Shown here: piece by piece, positions 42,596 to 51,740 of the stretch
How positions within the stretch are numbered: the first letter of the stretch is position 1
Layout of the letters: each line of letters begins with the position of its first letter
Source: Metabacillus_B sp050107715
GTDB taxonomy: Bacteria; Bacillota; Bacilli; Bacillales; Bacillaceae
Direction: 5' to 3'
Length of the DNA stretch: 64,000 nucleotides
NCBI RefSeq assembly: GCF_050107715.1
Contig: NZ_JBNILN010000001.1
Location: 310,001 to 374,000 of the forward strand
Position numbers and translations under genes: made by a program
Notes under the pieces: generated by a model
Told to the model about the DNA's origin: nothing
The model's database searches: none
What the model saw: only the letters and a program-made list of their open reading frames with translations

Positions 42596-43651
42596 ATGAC
42601 AGCGTCTTTGAAAGAACGATTAAGCGTCCGATATCCGATTATCCAGGCTCCTATGGCAGGAGGCATAACCGGGTCGGAGTTAGTTTGTGCGGTGTCACGG
42701 GCCGGCTGTCTTGGCTCGATTGGAGCAGGGTATATGAACGCGGAGGATCTTGCTGATTTAATTTCTGACATTAAAAGCAGCATGGAAAGGCCTTTTTCTG
42801 TCAACTTGTTCGTTCCTGAACAGACGGATGCTTCCGCAAGCGAGATTCAAAATGCATATGAAGCTCTTCGCCCTATCCGCAAAGATTTAGCCGTTCAGGA
42901 AAGCCCTCCTGCAAAGCTTGGAGGAAAAGGGCATTATGAGGAGCAGCTGGAAACGGTTTTGAGAGAGAAGGTTTCAGTCTGCTCTTTTACATTTGGGATG
43001 CCGGCTAAAGAAGATGTGGCCGAGCTTCAAAAAAACGGTACGTTTGTCATTGGAACGGCCACATCCGTGATGGAAGCCATTCTGCTGGAAGAGCAGGGGA
43101 TGGATGCCATTACTGCCCAAGGCAGTGAAGCGGGAGGACACCGGGGTACGTTCTCCGGTCCGCCCGGGCAGCATATGCTTGGGCTGATGTCCCTTGTTCC
43201 GCAAATCTGCGATATCGTCAAAGTACCTGTAATCGCTGCAGGCGGCATCATGGATGCAAGGGGTTTTCGGGCGGCATTATGCTTGGGGGCTCAAGGAGTC
43301 CAAATGGGAACAGCCTTCCTGACTACCTTTGAAAGCCAGGCCCATCCCCTTTATAAAGAAGCCGTTTTAAACGCAAGGGAGGATCAGATTGTTTTAACCA
43401 AAGCTTTTTCCGGCAAAGAAGCACGGGGGATAAAAAACCAGTTTATTTATGATATGGAACAGGAAACAAGAATCCTGCCGTATCCGATGCAGAATGAGTT
43501 AACGAAACCACTGCGCAAAGCGGCGTTTGATCAGGACAATCCGGAATATATGTCATTATGGTGCGGACAAAGCCCCCGCTTAAGCCGCAGTCAATCCGCT
43601 GAGGAACTCATTCATTCCATTGCAGCCTTTGCGGAAGAAATAACGAAATGA
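42596..43651 (+). CDS. Nitronate monooxygenase (2-nitropropane dioxygenase family)
   Basis: This 351-residue FMN enzyme oxidises toxic alkyl nitronates such as propionate-3-nitronate. It has YPIIQAPMAGGITGSELVCAVS at the N terminus, SFTFGMP, ITAQGSEAGGHRGTF with the catalytic His, VIAAGGIMDARG and LGAQGVQMGTAFLTT. The same fold occurs in FabK, but the SEAGGHRG motif favours nitronate monooxygenase. ATG at 42596 has GGGGGAG six bases before. Monocistronic. Confidence 0.88.
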   Translation: MTASLKERLSVRYPIIQAPMAGGITGSELVCAVSRAGCLGSIGAGYMNAEDLADLISDIKSSMERPFSVNLFVPEQTDASASEIQNAYEALRPIRKDLAVQESPPAKLGGKGHYEEQLETVLREKVSVCSFTFGMPAKEDVAELQKNGTFVIGTATSVMEAILLEEQGMDAITAQGSEAGGHRGTFSGPPGQHMLGLMSLVPQICDIVKVPVIAAGGIMDARGFRAALCLGAQGVQMGTAFLTTFESQAHPLYKEAVLNAREDQIVLTKAFSGKEARGIKNQFIYDMEQETRILPYPMQNELTKPLRKAAFDQDNPEYMSLWCGQSPRLSRSQSAEELIHSIAAFAEEITK

Positions 43652-44044
43652 TCATTATCGCCGCTCTTTAACAAACCACTCAGTAAATAAAGGGATATAT
43701 ATAATAGTAGAAAACAGGCTCACCTATCCTTGCCAACGGCTCTTTCGGTAATAATGCTGGCGTATAGACTCCTTTTTTCAGACTAGTTAAGTGAGGGCAG
43801 TAATACCGGCACCCCATTGCAAGGATTTAATAATCGAGACTATGGAAAAGGCGAGGTGAAACACTTGAAAAGGGACCTCCTGGCAGTCAGCTGCCAGGAC
43901 AAATATCCAGTACAGAAGGGCATTGTGAAGGGAGTGCAACCGATTTGGCATTTTTCAGCGCTGTCCAAAGGACCATCTATATGAACAGCAAAAAAAGAGA
44001 TAAAAACCCCGTTTCTCCCAGCAGAGAAATGAGGCGACGGTCTA
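43652..44044. other. Intergenic region between two convergent genes
   Basis: It contains a perfect hairpin CCTGGCAG-TCAG-CTGCCAGG (43879-43898) without a T-run and, at its right end, the phosphatase terminator. A TTG-started frame from 43864 has GAGGTG upstream but runs antisense into the phosphatase gene and looks spurious. Nothing else is seen. Confidence 0.55.
44010..44038 (-). terminator. Terminator of the phosphatase gene
   Basis: On the minus strand CCTCATTTCTC pairs with GAGAAACGGGG (one mismatch, one G-T), followed by TTTTTATC. Confidence 0.65.
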
Positions 44045-44623
44045 TCAGATTTCCAGGTGCTTTGTACAGTTGTATAAGCCGCAGGACCATTTTTCCTTAT
44101 CTGCAGTCAAGTGGGTAATGGACGTGTTCTTAAGTGCTTCCTGCTTTTCACCCGACGGCACGAGCTCCTGAAGTACATGCCGCAGAAAGGAGCCGTGGGA
44201 TACGACTAGGATCTGTTTGTCAGGGTGCTTTTGCACCACATCTTCAATAAAGTGCAAACCTCTCTCTATCACTTGCCTGGAAGTTTCCCGGTCCAGATCA
44301 AGCTCTCTCCATCCGCTGCCCCATTTCTCCAGCCGTTCTGCCTCCGTGGTTCCTTCAATCTGCCCGCCGCCCGTTTCACGAAGCCGTTCATCTATTGCCA
44401 CTTCTATACCGCCAAGCTCTGCACTGATGATGTCTGCAGTTTGCTTTGCTCTTTTAAGCGGGCTCGAATATAGCAAATCCCACCGTTCTTCCCTTATCCT
44501 TTGGGCAAGCCTTTTTGCCTCCAATATCCCTTGTTCATGCAACGGGATATCAGAACTTCCCTGAGCCCTGCCCTCCATATTCCATTCTGTAATTCCATGC
44601 CGGATCATCCCAAGCGTCGTCAT
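44045..44623 (-). CDS. Histidine phosphatase family protein
   Basis: This 192-residue protein is of the phosphoglycerate-mutase-like superfamily. The phospho-acceptor His is in MIRHGITEWN, with a second catalytic Arg and Glu in SSPLKRAKQTADII and LRETGGGQIEG, and the second His in VVSHGSFLRHVL. It resembles Bacillus broad-specificity phosphatases (PhoE/YhfR). The substrate is not known. I chose ATG at 44623; a GTG three codons upstream touches the ribosome binding site. Confidence 0.85.
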   Translation of the reverse strand: MTTLGMIRHGITEWNMEGRAQGSSDIPLHEQGILEAKRLAQRIREERWDLLYSSPLKRAKQTADIISAELGGIEVAIDERLRETGGGQIEGTTEAERLEKWGSGWRELDLDRETSRQVIERGLHFIEDVVQKHPDKQILVVSHGSFLRHVLQELVPSGEKQEALKNTSITHLTADKEKWSCGLYNCTKHLEI

Positions 44624-44708
44624 CGCTTTCACTCTCCTTCAGTATCCTATTTTTCCAGTTTATCATTTCCTGGCAAAACTGCGTTCTTCCGTTCTGGATA
44701 ATCTCTCA

Positions 44709-44737
44709 TTGACAGTTCCTGTCATCCATGCTAATGT
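44709..44737 (+). promoter_or_regulatory. Sigma-A promoter of the esterase gene
   Basis: A consensus TTGACA (44709-44714) and TAATGT (44732-44737) have 17-bp spacing. Confidence 0.75.
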
Positions 44738-44825
44738 GTTTAAAACCTAGTAATCTTATATGATTTAATTAAAATTGCACCATCGTTTTCAGCATATAGG
44801 ATAACAGGCAAGGAGGCAGAATGAT

Positions 44826-45608
44826 ATGCAAGAATTAAAACCGGTCCTGCCAGGAGCCCATTCCTTTTCCATACAAAAAAGCACGGAGGAAGTGATTCTT
44901 TTATGCCATGGATTCAACGGGACTCCGCAAAGCATGGAATCTCTCGGAGAAAAATTCGCTGAACTTGGATATTCGATCCATGCCCCCCGACTTGCCGGCC
45001 ATGGCACTAGCCCGTCTGATATGAAGGCTTGCACCGCGCAGGATTGGTATCACTCATTGGAAACAGCTTATCTCCAGCTAAAAAATCGCTACACAAATGT
45101 GTATGTGATCGGGCAATCAATGGGCGGAAGCCTGACAATCAAGCTCGCCGGCAAATTCCCGGATATGGATGGAATCGGCTTAATCAATGCCGCTCTTGAA
45201 GCTCCCTGCTATGATGCAATCAAAGAACCGACAGGATATGTAAAAGAAGGAAGACCCGATATCAAAAATCAGGCAGCGGAGGAGATTGCTTATGATCAAG
45301 TACCTGCTGCAGCTGTTTACGAGCTGAAGAAGACGATGGCCGAAGCAGCCGGAATGCTTGAGCAAGTCTCGTGCCCCGCCGCTGTTTTTTATTCTCCTGA
45401 AGATCATGTAGTTCCTGCAGCCTGTTCTCAAAACATTATTGCAGCCATTTCTTCCAGCAGAAAAAAGCTAATCCCGCTGCCCAATTCCTATCATGTTGCT
45501 TCTATGGACTATGACCAGGATGTAATCGTACAAAATGCCGGCTTATTTTTTTCCTACAAAACAAATAATGAGTTCTGCCAAGGCCGCAGCGTCCTGCGGC
45601 TCTCCTGA
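44826..45608 (+). CDS. Carboxylesterase (Est30-like alpha/beta hydrolase)
   Basis: This 260-residue protein has the lipase/esterase fold. The oxyanion HGFNGTP is near residue 28, the nucleophile Ser98 is in GQSMGGS, Asp is in YSPEDHVVP and His in NSYHVASMDYD. It resembles Geobacillus Est30 and B. subtilis YvaK, which act on short-chain esters. The last twelve residues (NEFCQGRSVLRLS) extend past the family end and look like read-through of intergenic DNA. AGGAGG precedes the ATG. Confidence 0.87.
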   Translation: MQELKPVLPGAHSFSIQKSTEEVILLCHGFNGTPQSMESLGEKFAELGYSIHAPRLAGHGTSPSDMKACTAQDWYHSLETAYLQLKNRYTNVYVIGQSMGGSLTIKLAGKFPDMDGIGLINAALEAPCYDAIKEPTGYVKEGRPDIKNQAAEEIAYDQVPAAAVYELKKTMAEAAGMLEQVSCPAAVFYSPEDHVVPAACSQNIIAAISSSRKKLIPLPNSYHVASMDYDQDVIVQNAGLFFSYKTNNEFCQGRSVLRLS

Positions 45609-45730
45609 ACTGACCCGAGCGCTGCGGGCCTCCGCATGTTGAGGGACTTAAAGCCTCGAAGGACTAAGCACTGGAGCCGGGTGAAGATCCTTCTATCACA
45701 AAGTCTCATTACATCGTGATCTAAACAGCA

Positions 45731-45756
45731 AAAAAGCCCATTCAGGAATGAGCTTT
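45731..45756 (-). terminator. Terminator of bioY
   Basis: AAAGCTCATT pairs with AATGGGCTTT over a CTG-type loop, then TTTG on the minus strand. Confidence 0.75.
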
Positions 45757-45761
45757 GGAGA

Positions 45762-46328
45762 TTAAGCAGCTTCCGCCTTATGTTCAAGCATTTTTGCCAG
45801 CACAAGCCGCTTTCTTACAGCAATTCCAATCCAGCTTGCAAGAAAGGCTTTAATGAGCCCTACAACGATAAACGGTGCAGTACCAGCTGCGAGAGCCTGG
45901 TCCCATGAGAATGCCATGACAATTTTAAGCCAGACGGTTCCAAAAAGGAGCGTGACCGCCATACCGATGATATTCGCAGCCAGTGCAAATCCAAATGTAA
46001 ATTTCGTTTTTTCCAGGAATAGCCCTGTGAGAAAAGCTGCGGCAACGAAACCTGCAATATAGCCGCCGGTTGGTCCCGCCAGGATATGAAGCCCGCCTTT
46101 TGCCTCCGCAAAAACAGGAAGCCCAGCCGCTCCAAGCCCCGCATAAACAAGCATAGCCATCGCCCCGTAACGGCTCCCGAGGATGGTTGCCGCAATACCT
46201 ACAGCCAACGTTTGTCCACTGATCGGAACAAGCGGCAACGGAATTTCAATCTGCGCAAACACCGCGGTAATCGCGGCAAACATTCCGCATAAAATCAGCA
46301 TGCGGAGTTTCTTTCTTTCATTCTCCAC
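45762..46328 (-). CDS. bioY: Biotin transporter BioY
   Basis: BioY is the substrate-binding membrane protein of the ECF biotin transporter and can work with the shared EcfAAT module. It is 188 residues with six hydrophobic segments. Family motifs are IPLPLVPISGQTLAV, VYAGLGAAGLPVFAEAKGG and GPTGGYIAGFVAAAFLTG. The start is taken as GTG at 46328; an ATG nine codons later has no better ribosome binding site. A BirA operator lies just upstream, so biotin should repress it. No biotin synthesis genes are nearby. Confidence 0.93.
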   Translation of the reverse strand: MENERKKLRMLILCGMFAAITAVFAQIEIPLPLVPISGQTLAVGIAATILGSRYGAMAMLVYAGLGAAGLPVFAEAKGGLHILAGPTGGYIAGFVAAAFLTGLFLEKTKFTFGFALAANIIGMAVTLLFGTVWLKIVMAFSWDQALAAGTAPFIVVGLIKAFLASWIGIAVRKRLVLAKMLEHKAEAA

Positions 46329-46339
46329 CCTTTTTCCCC

Positions 46340-46382
46340 CTCTATATGTTAACCTTTGTGTTTATAATGTTAACATATAGAG
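46340..46382 (-). promoter_or_regulatory. BirA (biotin repressor) operator
   Basis: CTCTATATGTTAAC and its exact reverse complement flank a 15-bp centre. The GTTAAC-N15-GTTAAC core and the CCTTTG...ATAAT centre match the B. subtilis bioW and yuiG BirA sites. The perfect 14-bp arms are longer than the usual core. Confidence 0.88.
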
Positions 46383-46402
46383 GCTGTTTAGAAAATATAG
46401 TC

Positions 46403-47155
46403 TCAGACAAAATATGTCCCCCCGAGCCATTTCTTTTCACGGAGCTCTTTCGTTTTTCTTTCACTAAAAGAAACGGCATACATTCCAGGCTGAACGTGCT
46501 TTTCCCTTTGCTGAAAAAGCAGGTTTTGATCCCCAAGGCGGAGCTTCGCTTGGCCGCTTTCCGCGGACTGCTTCTCCAGGCCAAACCATTCAGACCATCT
46601 GGATGCAAGTTCTAAAGGATTTTCTGTAAAAAACAGAACCTCTTTAATCGCTTTTATTCCATTAGGATGAGGAGCAAGTGCACCTGTCCGGATCAAGTCT
46701 TCCTTCCTGACTTGATCCGGAGTCCCCCATTCAATGAAAAACGGCAGGGAACAGTCCGATTCAGGATGGCCGGCAAACAGCATCCTCCAGGAAATAACGC
46801 TCCCATCCTCCCGCTTGCGGCTCCCCGGGAACGGACCTGATACAGTCAAACCCTGATGTAGCAGAAGGTCCGCCAGCTCTTCCATTTCCTCCGTTCGAAT
46901 CCCCACTTGGCACAGCCCCTGCTCTTTTAAAGAGGCACACATGCTGATAAGCGGATTATCGGACGCTGCTGCTTTTTCCTGGTTTTCTATGGACAGCAGT
47001 TCAATGTATTCCAGGCCAAAATAACTTAAGCTATTGGCTGTCCCCCAATCCTCATGGCGTCCCCCTGGAACCGTATGAAACCCAAGCAGCTGAAATTCAG
47101 CTCCTGCCTGTCCGGCAGGCTTTTGCACATAATGAACAATATGATCAAGCTTCAT
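46403..47155 (-). CDS. Glyoxalase-like (VOC) domain protein
   Basis: This 250-residue protein starts MKLDHIVHYVQKPAG, a typical VOC beta-alpha-beta-beta-beta start with a metal-binding His. FGLEYIELLSIEN follows. It fits the glyoxalase-like DUF family with two VOC halves (second half from about residue 165, IKAIKEVLFFTENPLELA). No substrate can be named. It ends at 46403, just before the bioY operator, with no evident terminator. Confidence 0.75.
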   Translation of the reverse strand: MKLDHIVHYVQKPAGQAGAEFQLLGFHTVPGGRHEDWGTANSLSYFGLEYIELLSIENQEKAAASDNPLISMCASLKEQGLCQVGIRTEEMEELADLLLHQGLTVSGPFPGSRKREDGSVISWRMLFAGHPESDCSLPFFIEWGTPDQVRKEDLIRTGALAPHPNGIKAIKEVLFFTENPLELASRWSEWFGLEKQSAESGQAKLRLGDQNLLFQQREKHVQPGMYAVSFSERKTKELREKKWLGGTYFV

Positions 47156-47219
47156 CCCTCTTCATCCCCCCTGCTTTTGCTTTAATAGTAGAGTGGATTT
47201 ATTGAAAAACAAGGAAGAC

Positions 47220-47369
47220 CTAATTTGCGTCTTCTCTTTCCTCCTCTCTTTCTATTAAGAGCTCCCATGCGCTTAAACCGCGCCAGCCCGGTTTCCACCA
47301 GGACTTAAGAATCGATACCGTCGCACAGATAAAAAGAAAAGCCGATAACACAAACAAAAATGGAAGCAT
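47220..47369 (-). CDS. Short membrane protein, 49 residues
   Basis: A small frame begins MLPFLFVLSAFLFICATVSI. One hydrophobic helix (about 2-22) is followed by a Trp-rich, basic stretch (KSWWKPGWRGLSAWE) and an acidic tail. GGGGGG lies six bases before the ATG; another ATG two codons upstream touches it. It lies upstream of the VOC gene, 64 bp away. The layout (helix, aromatic interface, charged tail) supports a real single-pass protein. I do not recognise the family. Confidence 0.55.
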   Translation of the reverse strand: MLPFLFVLSAFLFICATVSILKSWWKPGWRGLSAWELLIEREEEREDAN

Positions 47370-47612
47370 ACGCATCCCCCCTTGTACAAGTTTATGGGGA
47401 AAAAGCGCAGCTATAACCCAGAACCAAATGCATATTCATTCATTAAGTGATTATCCTTCTATCAAAACATACAGAAATAATTAAAATTTTATTATCTGAC
47501 AATACATATTTATAAAATTATATGTATATAAAACTTCTTTTCCTTTCCAGATTGTGTTAATCTTTTTATACGCTTTACCTTTTTGGAAGATTACGAGAAA
47601 GGAAGGGGAAAC

Positions 47613-50312
47613 ATGTATAAAAAAAGTGTAACGCTGCTGTTTGCTTTTATGCTGTTTATCTCAATGGCGATGCCGCCCGCTCAGGAAGCAAGCGCTGTAC
47701 CTGAATCCGCCGCCTCACTGAAGGTCGACCAGCCTCTCATTTCAATGACCGAAGCACGGGAGATTGAAGCAACAATGGATCTCGGGTACACCGTGGATCT
47801 AAACAAATTGGAATGGACATTTGGCGGAAAACCGCTGAATGAATGGAAGCAATGGGTTGCGAAGGCAAAGAGTTACTCAGGCGCCCCATACATCACTTTT
47901 TCAGAGAAGCCCTCCTACATAGAAGGAACCACAAAAGTAAAAGCCAAACTGAAATTCAGTCTTCTTTACGGGACTGAAGACGTCTCCCCGAGAAGTCTGC
48001 GCACGCTTTACCCTGCTCTGATCGGCAACTATGAATTAGCAGCAGCGGATACCGAAAAAGAGCAAACCGCAAGCGTCCCCCTTAAGCTGAATGTTTATGA
48101 TGAATATTTAAAATGGGAGGAAATCAAGCCTGCCATTGATCAAATCAGCAAAGAAGCCATTAATGGACGCTTCGTCTCCTATCAAAACCTCGGAAATTCG
48201 GTCGAGGGCAGACCGATGCATTTTATGGTCCTGGCTAAGGACAAAGCCTCTGTAGACCAGTATTTGAATGAGATTGCCAGCCAAAAACTTGAAGATCCCA
48301 TGGACTTAAAAGAACAAATTGAAAAAGGAAAGCTGAAGGATTACAAAGTCCCGATTTGGATTAACAATATTCATCCGGACGAATCTCCGGGTGTAGACGC
48401 GATCATCGAGCTGTACCGGATTTTTGCCACTAAAGAGAACAGAGCCTTTAAAACGACCGGAAGCAGCGGGGAAGAAAAAGAAGTCCGCCTCGATATCGAT
48501 GAGGTTCTCGATAACGCCATTTTCCTTTTCAACTTCACCCAAAATCCGGATGGCCGTGTCCACAACACCCGTCAAAACGCGAACGGATTTGACCTGAATC
48601 GGGATAATACGTACCAGACACAAATTGAAACACAGCATCTATCAAAGGCCATGGCTAAATGGTCACCTATATCCATGCTGGACTTTCATGGTTTTTATGA
48701 CGAATTTGTCATCGAGCCATGTACCCCTCCCCACAATCCAAACTATGAGTATGATTTGCTGATGGATGGAATGCTTGAACAAGCCGAGGAAATGGGAAAA
48801 GCAGGGATCGCGAATACGAAATATGACAGCTACCTCATCCCGCTGAATGACTGGCCGAGCGGCTTTGATGATGCGACCCCTTCCTATACGTCGACCTATT
48901 CCATGTTTCACGGAGCAATGGGCCATACAGTGGAAATCCCGGACATTAATTCTGAGTCCTATGACGCTCTGGTAAACGCCGGCCTGGGTGCTGCCAAATA
49001 TGTCTCCGACAACAAGGAGAAACTGTTCAGCAGCCAGCTGGATGTATACGCCCGGGGTGTACAGGGTATTGATGACCGCGCAGTGGATAAGTGGTTTGTC
49101 AATCCTGAAGGAGAAGCGATCGGCCGTGACCGCAGGAACAACGAGAGCTTTTTCCCTGATTATTACGTTATTCCCGTGGACCGGAAGCTTCAAAAGAATG
49201 TGATGGAAGCGCACAACATGGCCGAGTATTTGATTCGCAACGGCATTGAAGTGAGCCAGTCTGTCAAAAAAATCAAAGTCGGCAAGCAATCGTATCCTGA
49301 AGGCTCCTATGTCATTGATATGAAGCAGGCGAAGCGGGGCTTCGTCAATGCCGTCCTTTATGATGGCGAAGATTTATCTGAATGGGACGAAATGTATGCA
49401 GAAGTGATCAATAACTTCCACGACCTCCGCGGCTTCACACGGATGGAGGTTAGATCCGAAGATGCCTTCAGCAGCAAAATGAAGCCAGTGAAAAAGGTAA
49501 AAGCTCCAAAAACAGAATTAAAGGGCAATACCGAGTATTTTGTTATCAAAAACGTGAACAATGAAGCTGTGAAAGCAGTAAATGAACTGCTGAAAAACAA
49601 GAAACCGGTCCAGCAGATACTAGAACCGGAAAAAGGATATGAAACGGGTGACTTTCTCGTTCTCACTAAAGATCTGGATGCAATCAGGAAAAAATATTAT
49701 TTGGAAACCACTCCTTATACTGGAACAGGCAGCAAAAAACCGCTTAAGCAGCCGAAAGTATTCGCTGCCGGTTCAGCGGCATCCAAATACGTCCTTAGGC
49801 AATTAGGTTTTGAGTCTGCAGCAAGCGAAGCGGAAGCGGACGTGATCGTAGACGATGCAGGGCTCGGAAATAAAACACTCATTCAAAATGGAAAACCGTA
49901 TATCGGAATCGGAAGCAGCTCCTTAAATTTTGTTGAAAAAGAGAACCTTTTACCAGGCTTCGATTATTCAACGACCACCGGGTCCCGCGCTTATCATGAA
50001 GGACTGCTCTGGACAGATGTCGCAGCAGGACAGCTGCTCACAAGCGGATACAGCAACAAGGAAAAATTGTACATTGCAAGCGGCTCTTATATGAAAGCTG
50101 TACCGGAAGATGCATCCGTGCTTGCCCGGGTTTCAAAACAGGACGACTTTTTCGTAAGCGGCTGGTGGCCGAATCACCACTCGTTAAAGGGGCAGGCTAT
50201 AGCGATCTCAAAAGACAGCATCACTCTCTTTTCAACGGACCTGACGAACAAAGCACATCCGCAGTATAGCTACCGGCTGCTGGCGAACTCCATTTACGCC
50301 GCCGGGAAATAA
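47613..50312 (+). CDS. Secreted M14-family zinc carboxypeptidase
   Basis: This 899-residue extracellular protein has a signal peptide (cleavage near QEASA, residue 28). The M14 peptidase domain carries zinc ligands in NIHPDESPG (His254, Glu257) and DFHGFYDEF (His359), the substrate-binding NPDGRVHNTRQNANGFDLNRD and the catalytic Glu441 in GHTVEIP. Regions before and after, including several hundred C-terminal residues with Lys-rich linkers, have no domain I can name. AAGGAAGGGG precedes the ATG at 47613. It is far longer than simple carboxypeptidases, like other large Bacillus M14 proteins. Confidence 0.88.
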   Translation: MYKKSVTLLFAFMLFISMAMPPAQEASAVPESAASLKVDQPLISMTEAREIEATMDLGYTVDLNKLEWTFGGKPLNEWKQWVAKAKSYSGAPYITFSEKPSYIEGTTKVKAKLKFSLLYGTEDVSPRSLRTLYPALIGNYELAAADTEKEQTASVPLKLNVYDEYLKWEEIKPAIDQISKEAINGRFVSYQNLGNSVEGRPMHFMVLAKDKASVDQYLNEIASQKLEDPMDLKEQIEKGKLKDYKVPIWINNIHPDESPGVDAIIELYRIFATKENRAFKTTGSSGEEKEVRLDIDEVLDNAIFLFNFTQNPDGRVHNTRQNANGFDLNRDNTYQTQIETQHLSKAMAKWSPISMLDFHGFYDEFVIEPCTPPHNPNYEYDLLMDGMLEQAEEMGKAGIANTKYDSYLIPLNDWPSGFDDATPSYTSTYSMFHGAMGHTVEIPDINSESYDALVNAGLGAAKYVSDNKEKLFSSQLDVYARGVQGIDDRAVDKWFVNPEGEAIGRDRRNNESFFPDYYVIPVDRKLQKNVMEAHNMAEYLIRNGIEVSQSVKKIKVGKQSYPEGSYVIDMKQAKRGFVNAVLYDGEDLSEWDEMYAEVINNFHDLRGFTRMEVRSEDAFSSKMKPVKKVKAPKTELKGNTEYFVIKNVNNEAVKAVNELLKNKKPVQQILEPEKGYETGDFLVLTKDLDAIRKKYYLETTPYTGTGSKKPLKQPKVFAAGSAASKYVLRQLGFESAASEAEADVIVDDAGLGNKTLIQNGKPYIGIGSSSLNFVEKENLLPGFDYSTTTGSRAYHEGLLWTDVAAGQLLTSGYSNKEKLYIASGSYMKAVPEDASVLARVSKQDDFFVSGWWPNHHSLKGQAIAISKDSITLFSTDLTNKAHPQYSYRLLANSIYAAGK

Positions 50313-50341
50313 GCGGCATAACGGACCGGAGTGGTCTCTGT

Positions 50342-50647
50342 CCTCACTCTGATAAAGTGCTAAAGCTCCGGCACTATGCTCCCCCTCAATTGAGGGGTCT
50401 GGCCCTCACTCTGATAAAGTGCTAAAGCTCCGGCACTATGCTCCCCCTCCCTTGTGCCGCAAGGCTTTGGGAGCATAGGTCTCCGTCCCGCTATGCGTTA
50501 AAGCGGGGCGGGTCTGGCACGGGGCCTGTCCCGCTGTCCACTGCCGTACTAAAGCTCCGGCACCTGATCCTCTAGCCCTTGCTGCATAAGGCTCGACCGG
50601 GGCATGTCTCTGTCCCCCGACCCTTTAGAGCAATAAAGCTCCGGCAC
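50342..50647. repeat. Intergenic repeat cluster 1 (AAAGCTCCGGCAC cores)
   Basis: The 408-bp gap after the peptidase gene holds four copies of AAAGCTCCGGCAC. A 46-bp segment is repeated exactly at 50342-50387 and 50404-50449. The last two cores are 84 bp apart and enclose CCTTGCTGCATAAGGC and TCTCTGTCCCCCGACC. The same arrangement recurs at 57609-57833. No gene is seen. Confidence 0.85.
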
Positions 50648-50688
50648 CGATGGCTATCTTCATCCTAGAAACTAGGAACATACTAAAA

Positions 50689-50712
50689 GAACCCTCTGCG
50701 AAGGAGGTTCTT
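50689..50712 (-). terminator. Terminator of the phosphate transporter gene
   Basis: AGAACCTCC pairs imperfectly with GAGGGTTCT, followed by TTTTAG on the minus strand. Confidence 0.65.
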
Positions 50713-50720
50713 TGTATAGA

Positions 50721-51725
50721 TTAAAAGAACAAGTCATAGATCAGGTACATAATCGCTGCGAGCAATGCAGAAATCGGAAGAGTGATGATCCAAGTGATCA
50801 GCATCATGCGCGCGGTTCCCCATTTTACCCCTTTAACCCGATGTGCAGATCCTACTCCAAGAATCGATGAGGATATAACATGGGTAGTACTGACCGGGAG
50901 GTGAAGGTATGTAGCTCCAAAGATGATGGCCGCTGAGGTTAAATCGGCTGCAACTCCATTCACCGGACGGATTTTCATAATTTTCCCGCCAACTGTTTTG
51001 ACGATTTTCCAGCCTCCTGCGGAAGTACCGATCCCCATTGCGACCGCGCAGGAGAATTGCACCCATAGCGGGATGGTACCCGGACGGGTATGAAATCCAT
51101 TGGCAATAAGGGCAAGCGTGATAATCCCCATCGCCTTTTGGGCATCGTTCGTGCCATGCGAATAGGCTTGAAGAGCTGCTGTTGCAATTTGAATGCGGCG
51201 GAAGCGGCTGTTGGTTTTGGTCAGCTGATGATTTTTCCTAAAGACGGCCTTGAAGATGCTGTAAACGACAAATCCGATTCCGAAAGCCAATAGCGGTGAG
51301 ATAATCAGCGCCTGGATAATTTTAATAAAACCTGCCCAGTTTAATGCGCCCAGCCCCGCCACTGCTATTACAGCGCCGGCGATCGAGCCGATCAGGGCAT
51401 GGGAAGAACTGCTTGGTACTCCGTAATACCAGGTAATTAAATTCCAGGCTATAGCGGCTGTCAAGGCAGCAAGGATGACGATGGATCCATTTTGAAGCGT
51501 GAATGGGTCCACAATATCCTTTGTAATCGTTTTGGCCACTCCCGTAAAAGTCATTGCCCCGATAAAGTTCATGACCGCCGCCAGAATAATTGCGTGGTGG
51601 GGTTTTAGAGCTTTTGTGGAAACCGATGTGGCAATGGCGTTTGCTGTGTCATGAAACCCGTTAATAAAATCGAATACCAAGGCTCCGATTACGATAAGGA
51701 TGGTAATGACTAAGGCCATTTCCAA
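50721..51725 (-). CDS. pit: Low-affinity inorganic phosphate transporter (PiT family)
   Basis: This 334-residue membrane protein with about ten helices should carry metal-phosphate by proton symport. The PiT signatures are duplicated: GFHDTANAIATSVST with PSSSSHALIG in the first half, and SHGTNDAQKAMG with PVSTTHVISSSI in the second. A TTG start at 51725 gives MEMALVITIL, matching the B. subtilis N terminus; an ATG two codons later is possible. It follows the DUF47 gene by 15 bp. Confidence 0.93.
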   Translation of the reverse strand: MEMALVITILIVIGALVFDFINGFHDTANAIATSVSTKALKPHHAIILAAVMNFIGAMTFTGVAKTITKDIVDPFTLQNGSIVILAALTAAIAWNLITWYYGVPSSSSHALIGSIAGAVIAVAGLGALNWAGFIKIIQALIISPLLAFGIGFVVYSIFKAVFRKNHQLTKTNSRFRRIQIATAALQAYSHGTNDAQKAMGIITLALIANGFHTRPGTIPLWVQFSCAVAMGIGTSAGGWKIVKTVGGKIMKIRPVNGVAADLTSAAIIFGATYLHLPVSTTHVISSSILGVGSAHRVKGVKWGTARMMLITWIITLPISALLAAIMYLIYDLFF

Positions 51726-51740
51726 AGGATCAGCCCGCCC

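Noticed and set aside
43879..43898. Terminator from the CCTGGCAG/CTGCCAGG hairpin
   Set aside because: No T-run follows on either strand.
43864..44118. 84-codon TTG-started frame behind GAGGTG
   Set aside because: It runs antisense through the phosphatase terminator and gene end, and its protein has no recognisable features.
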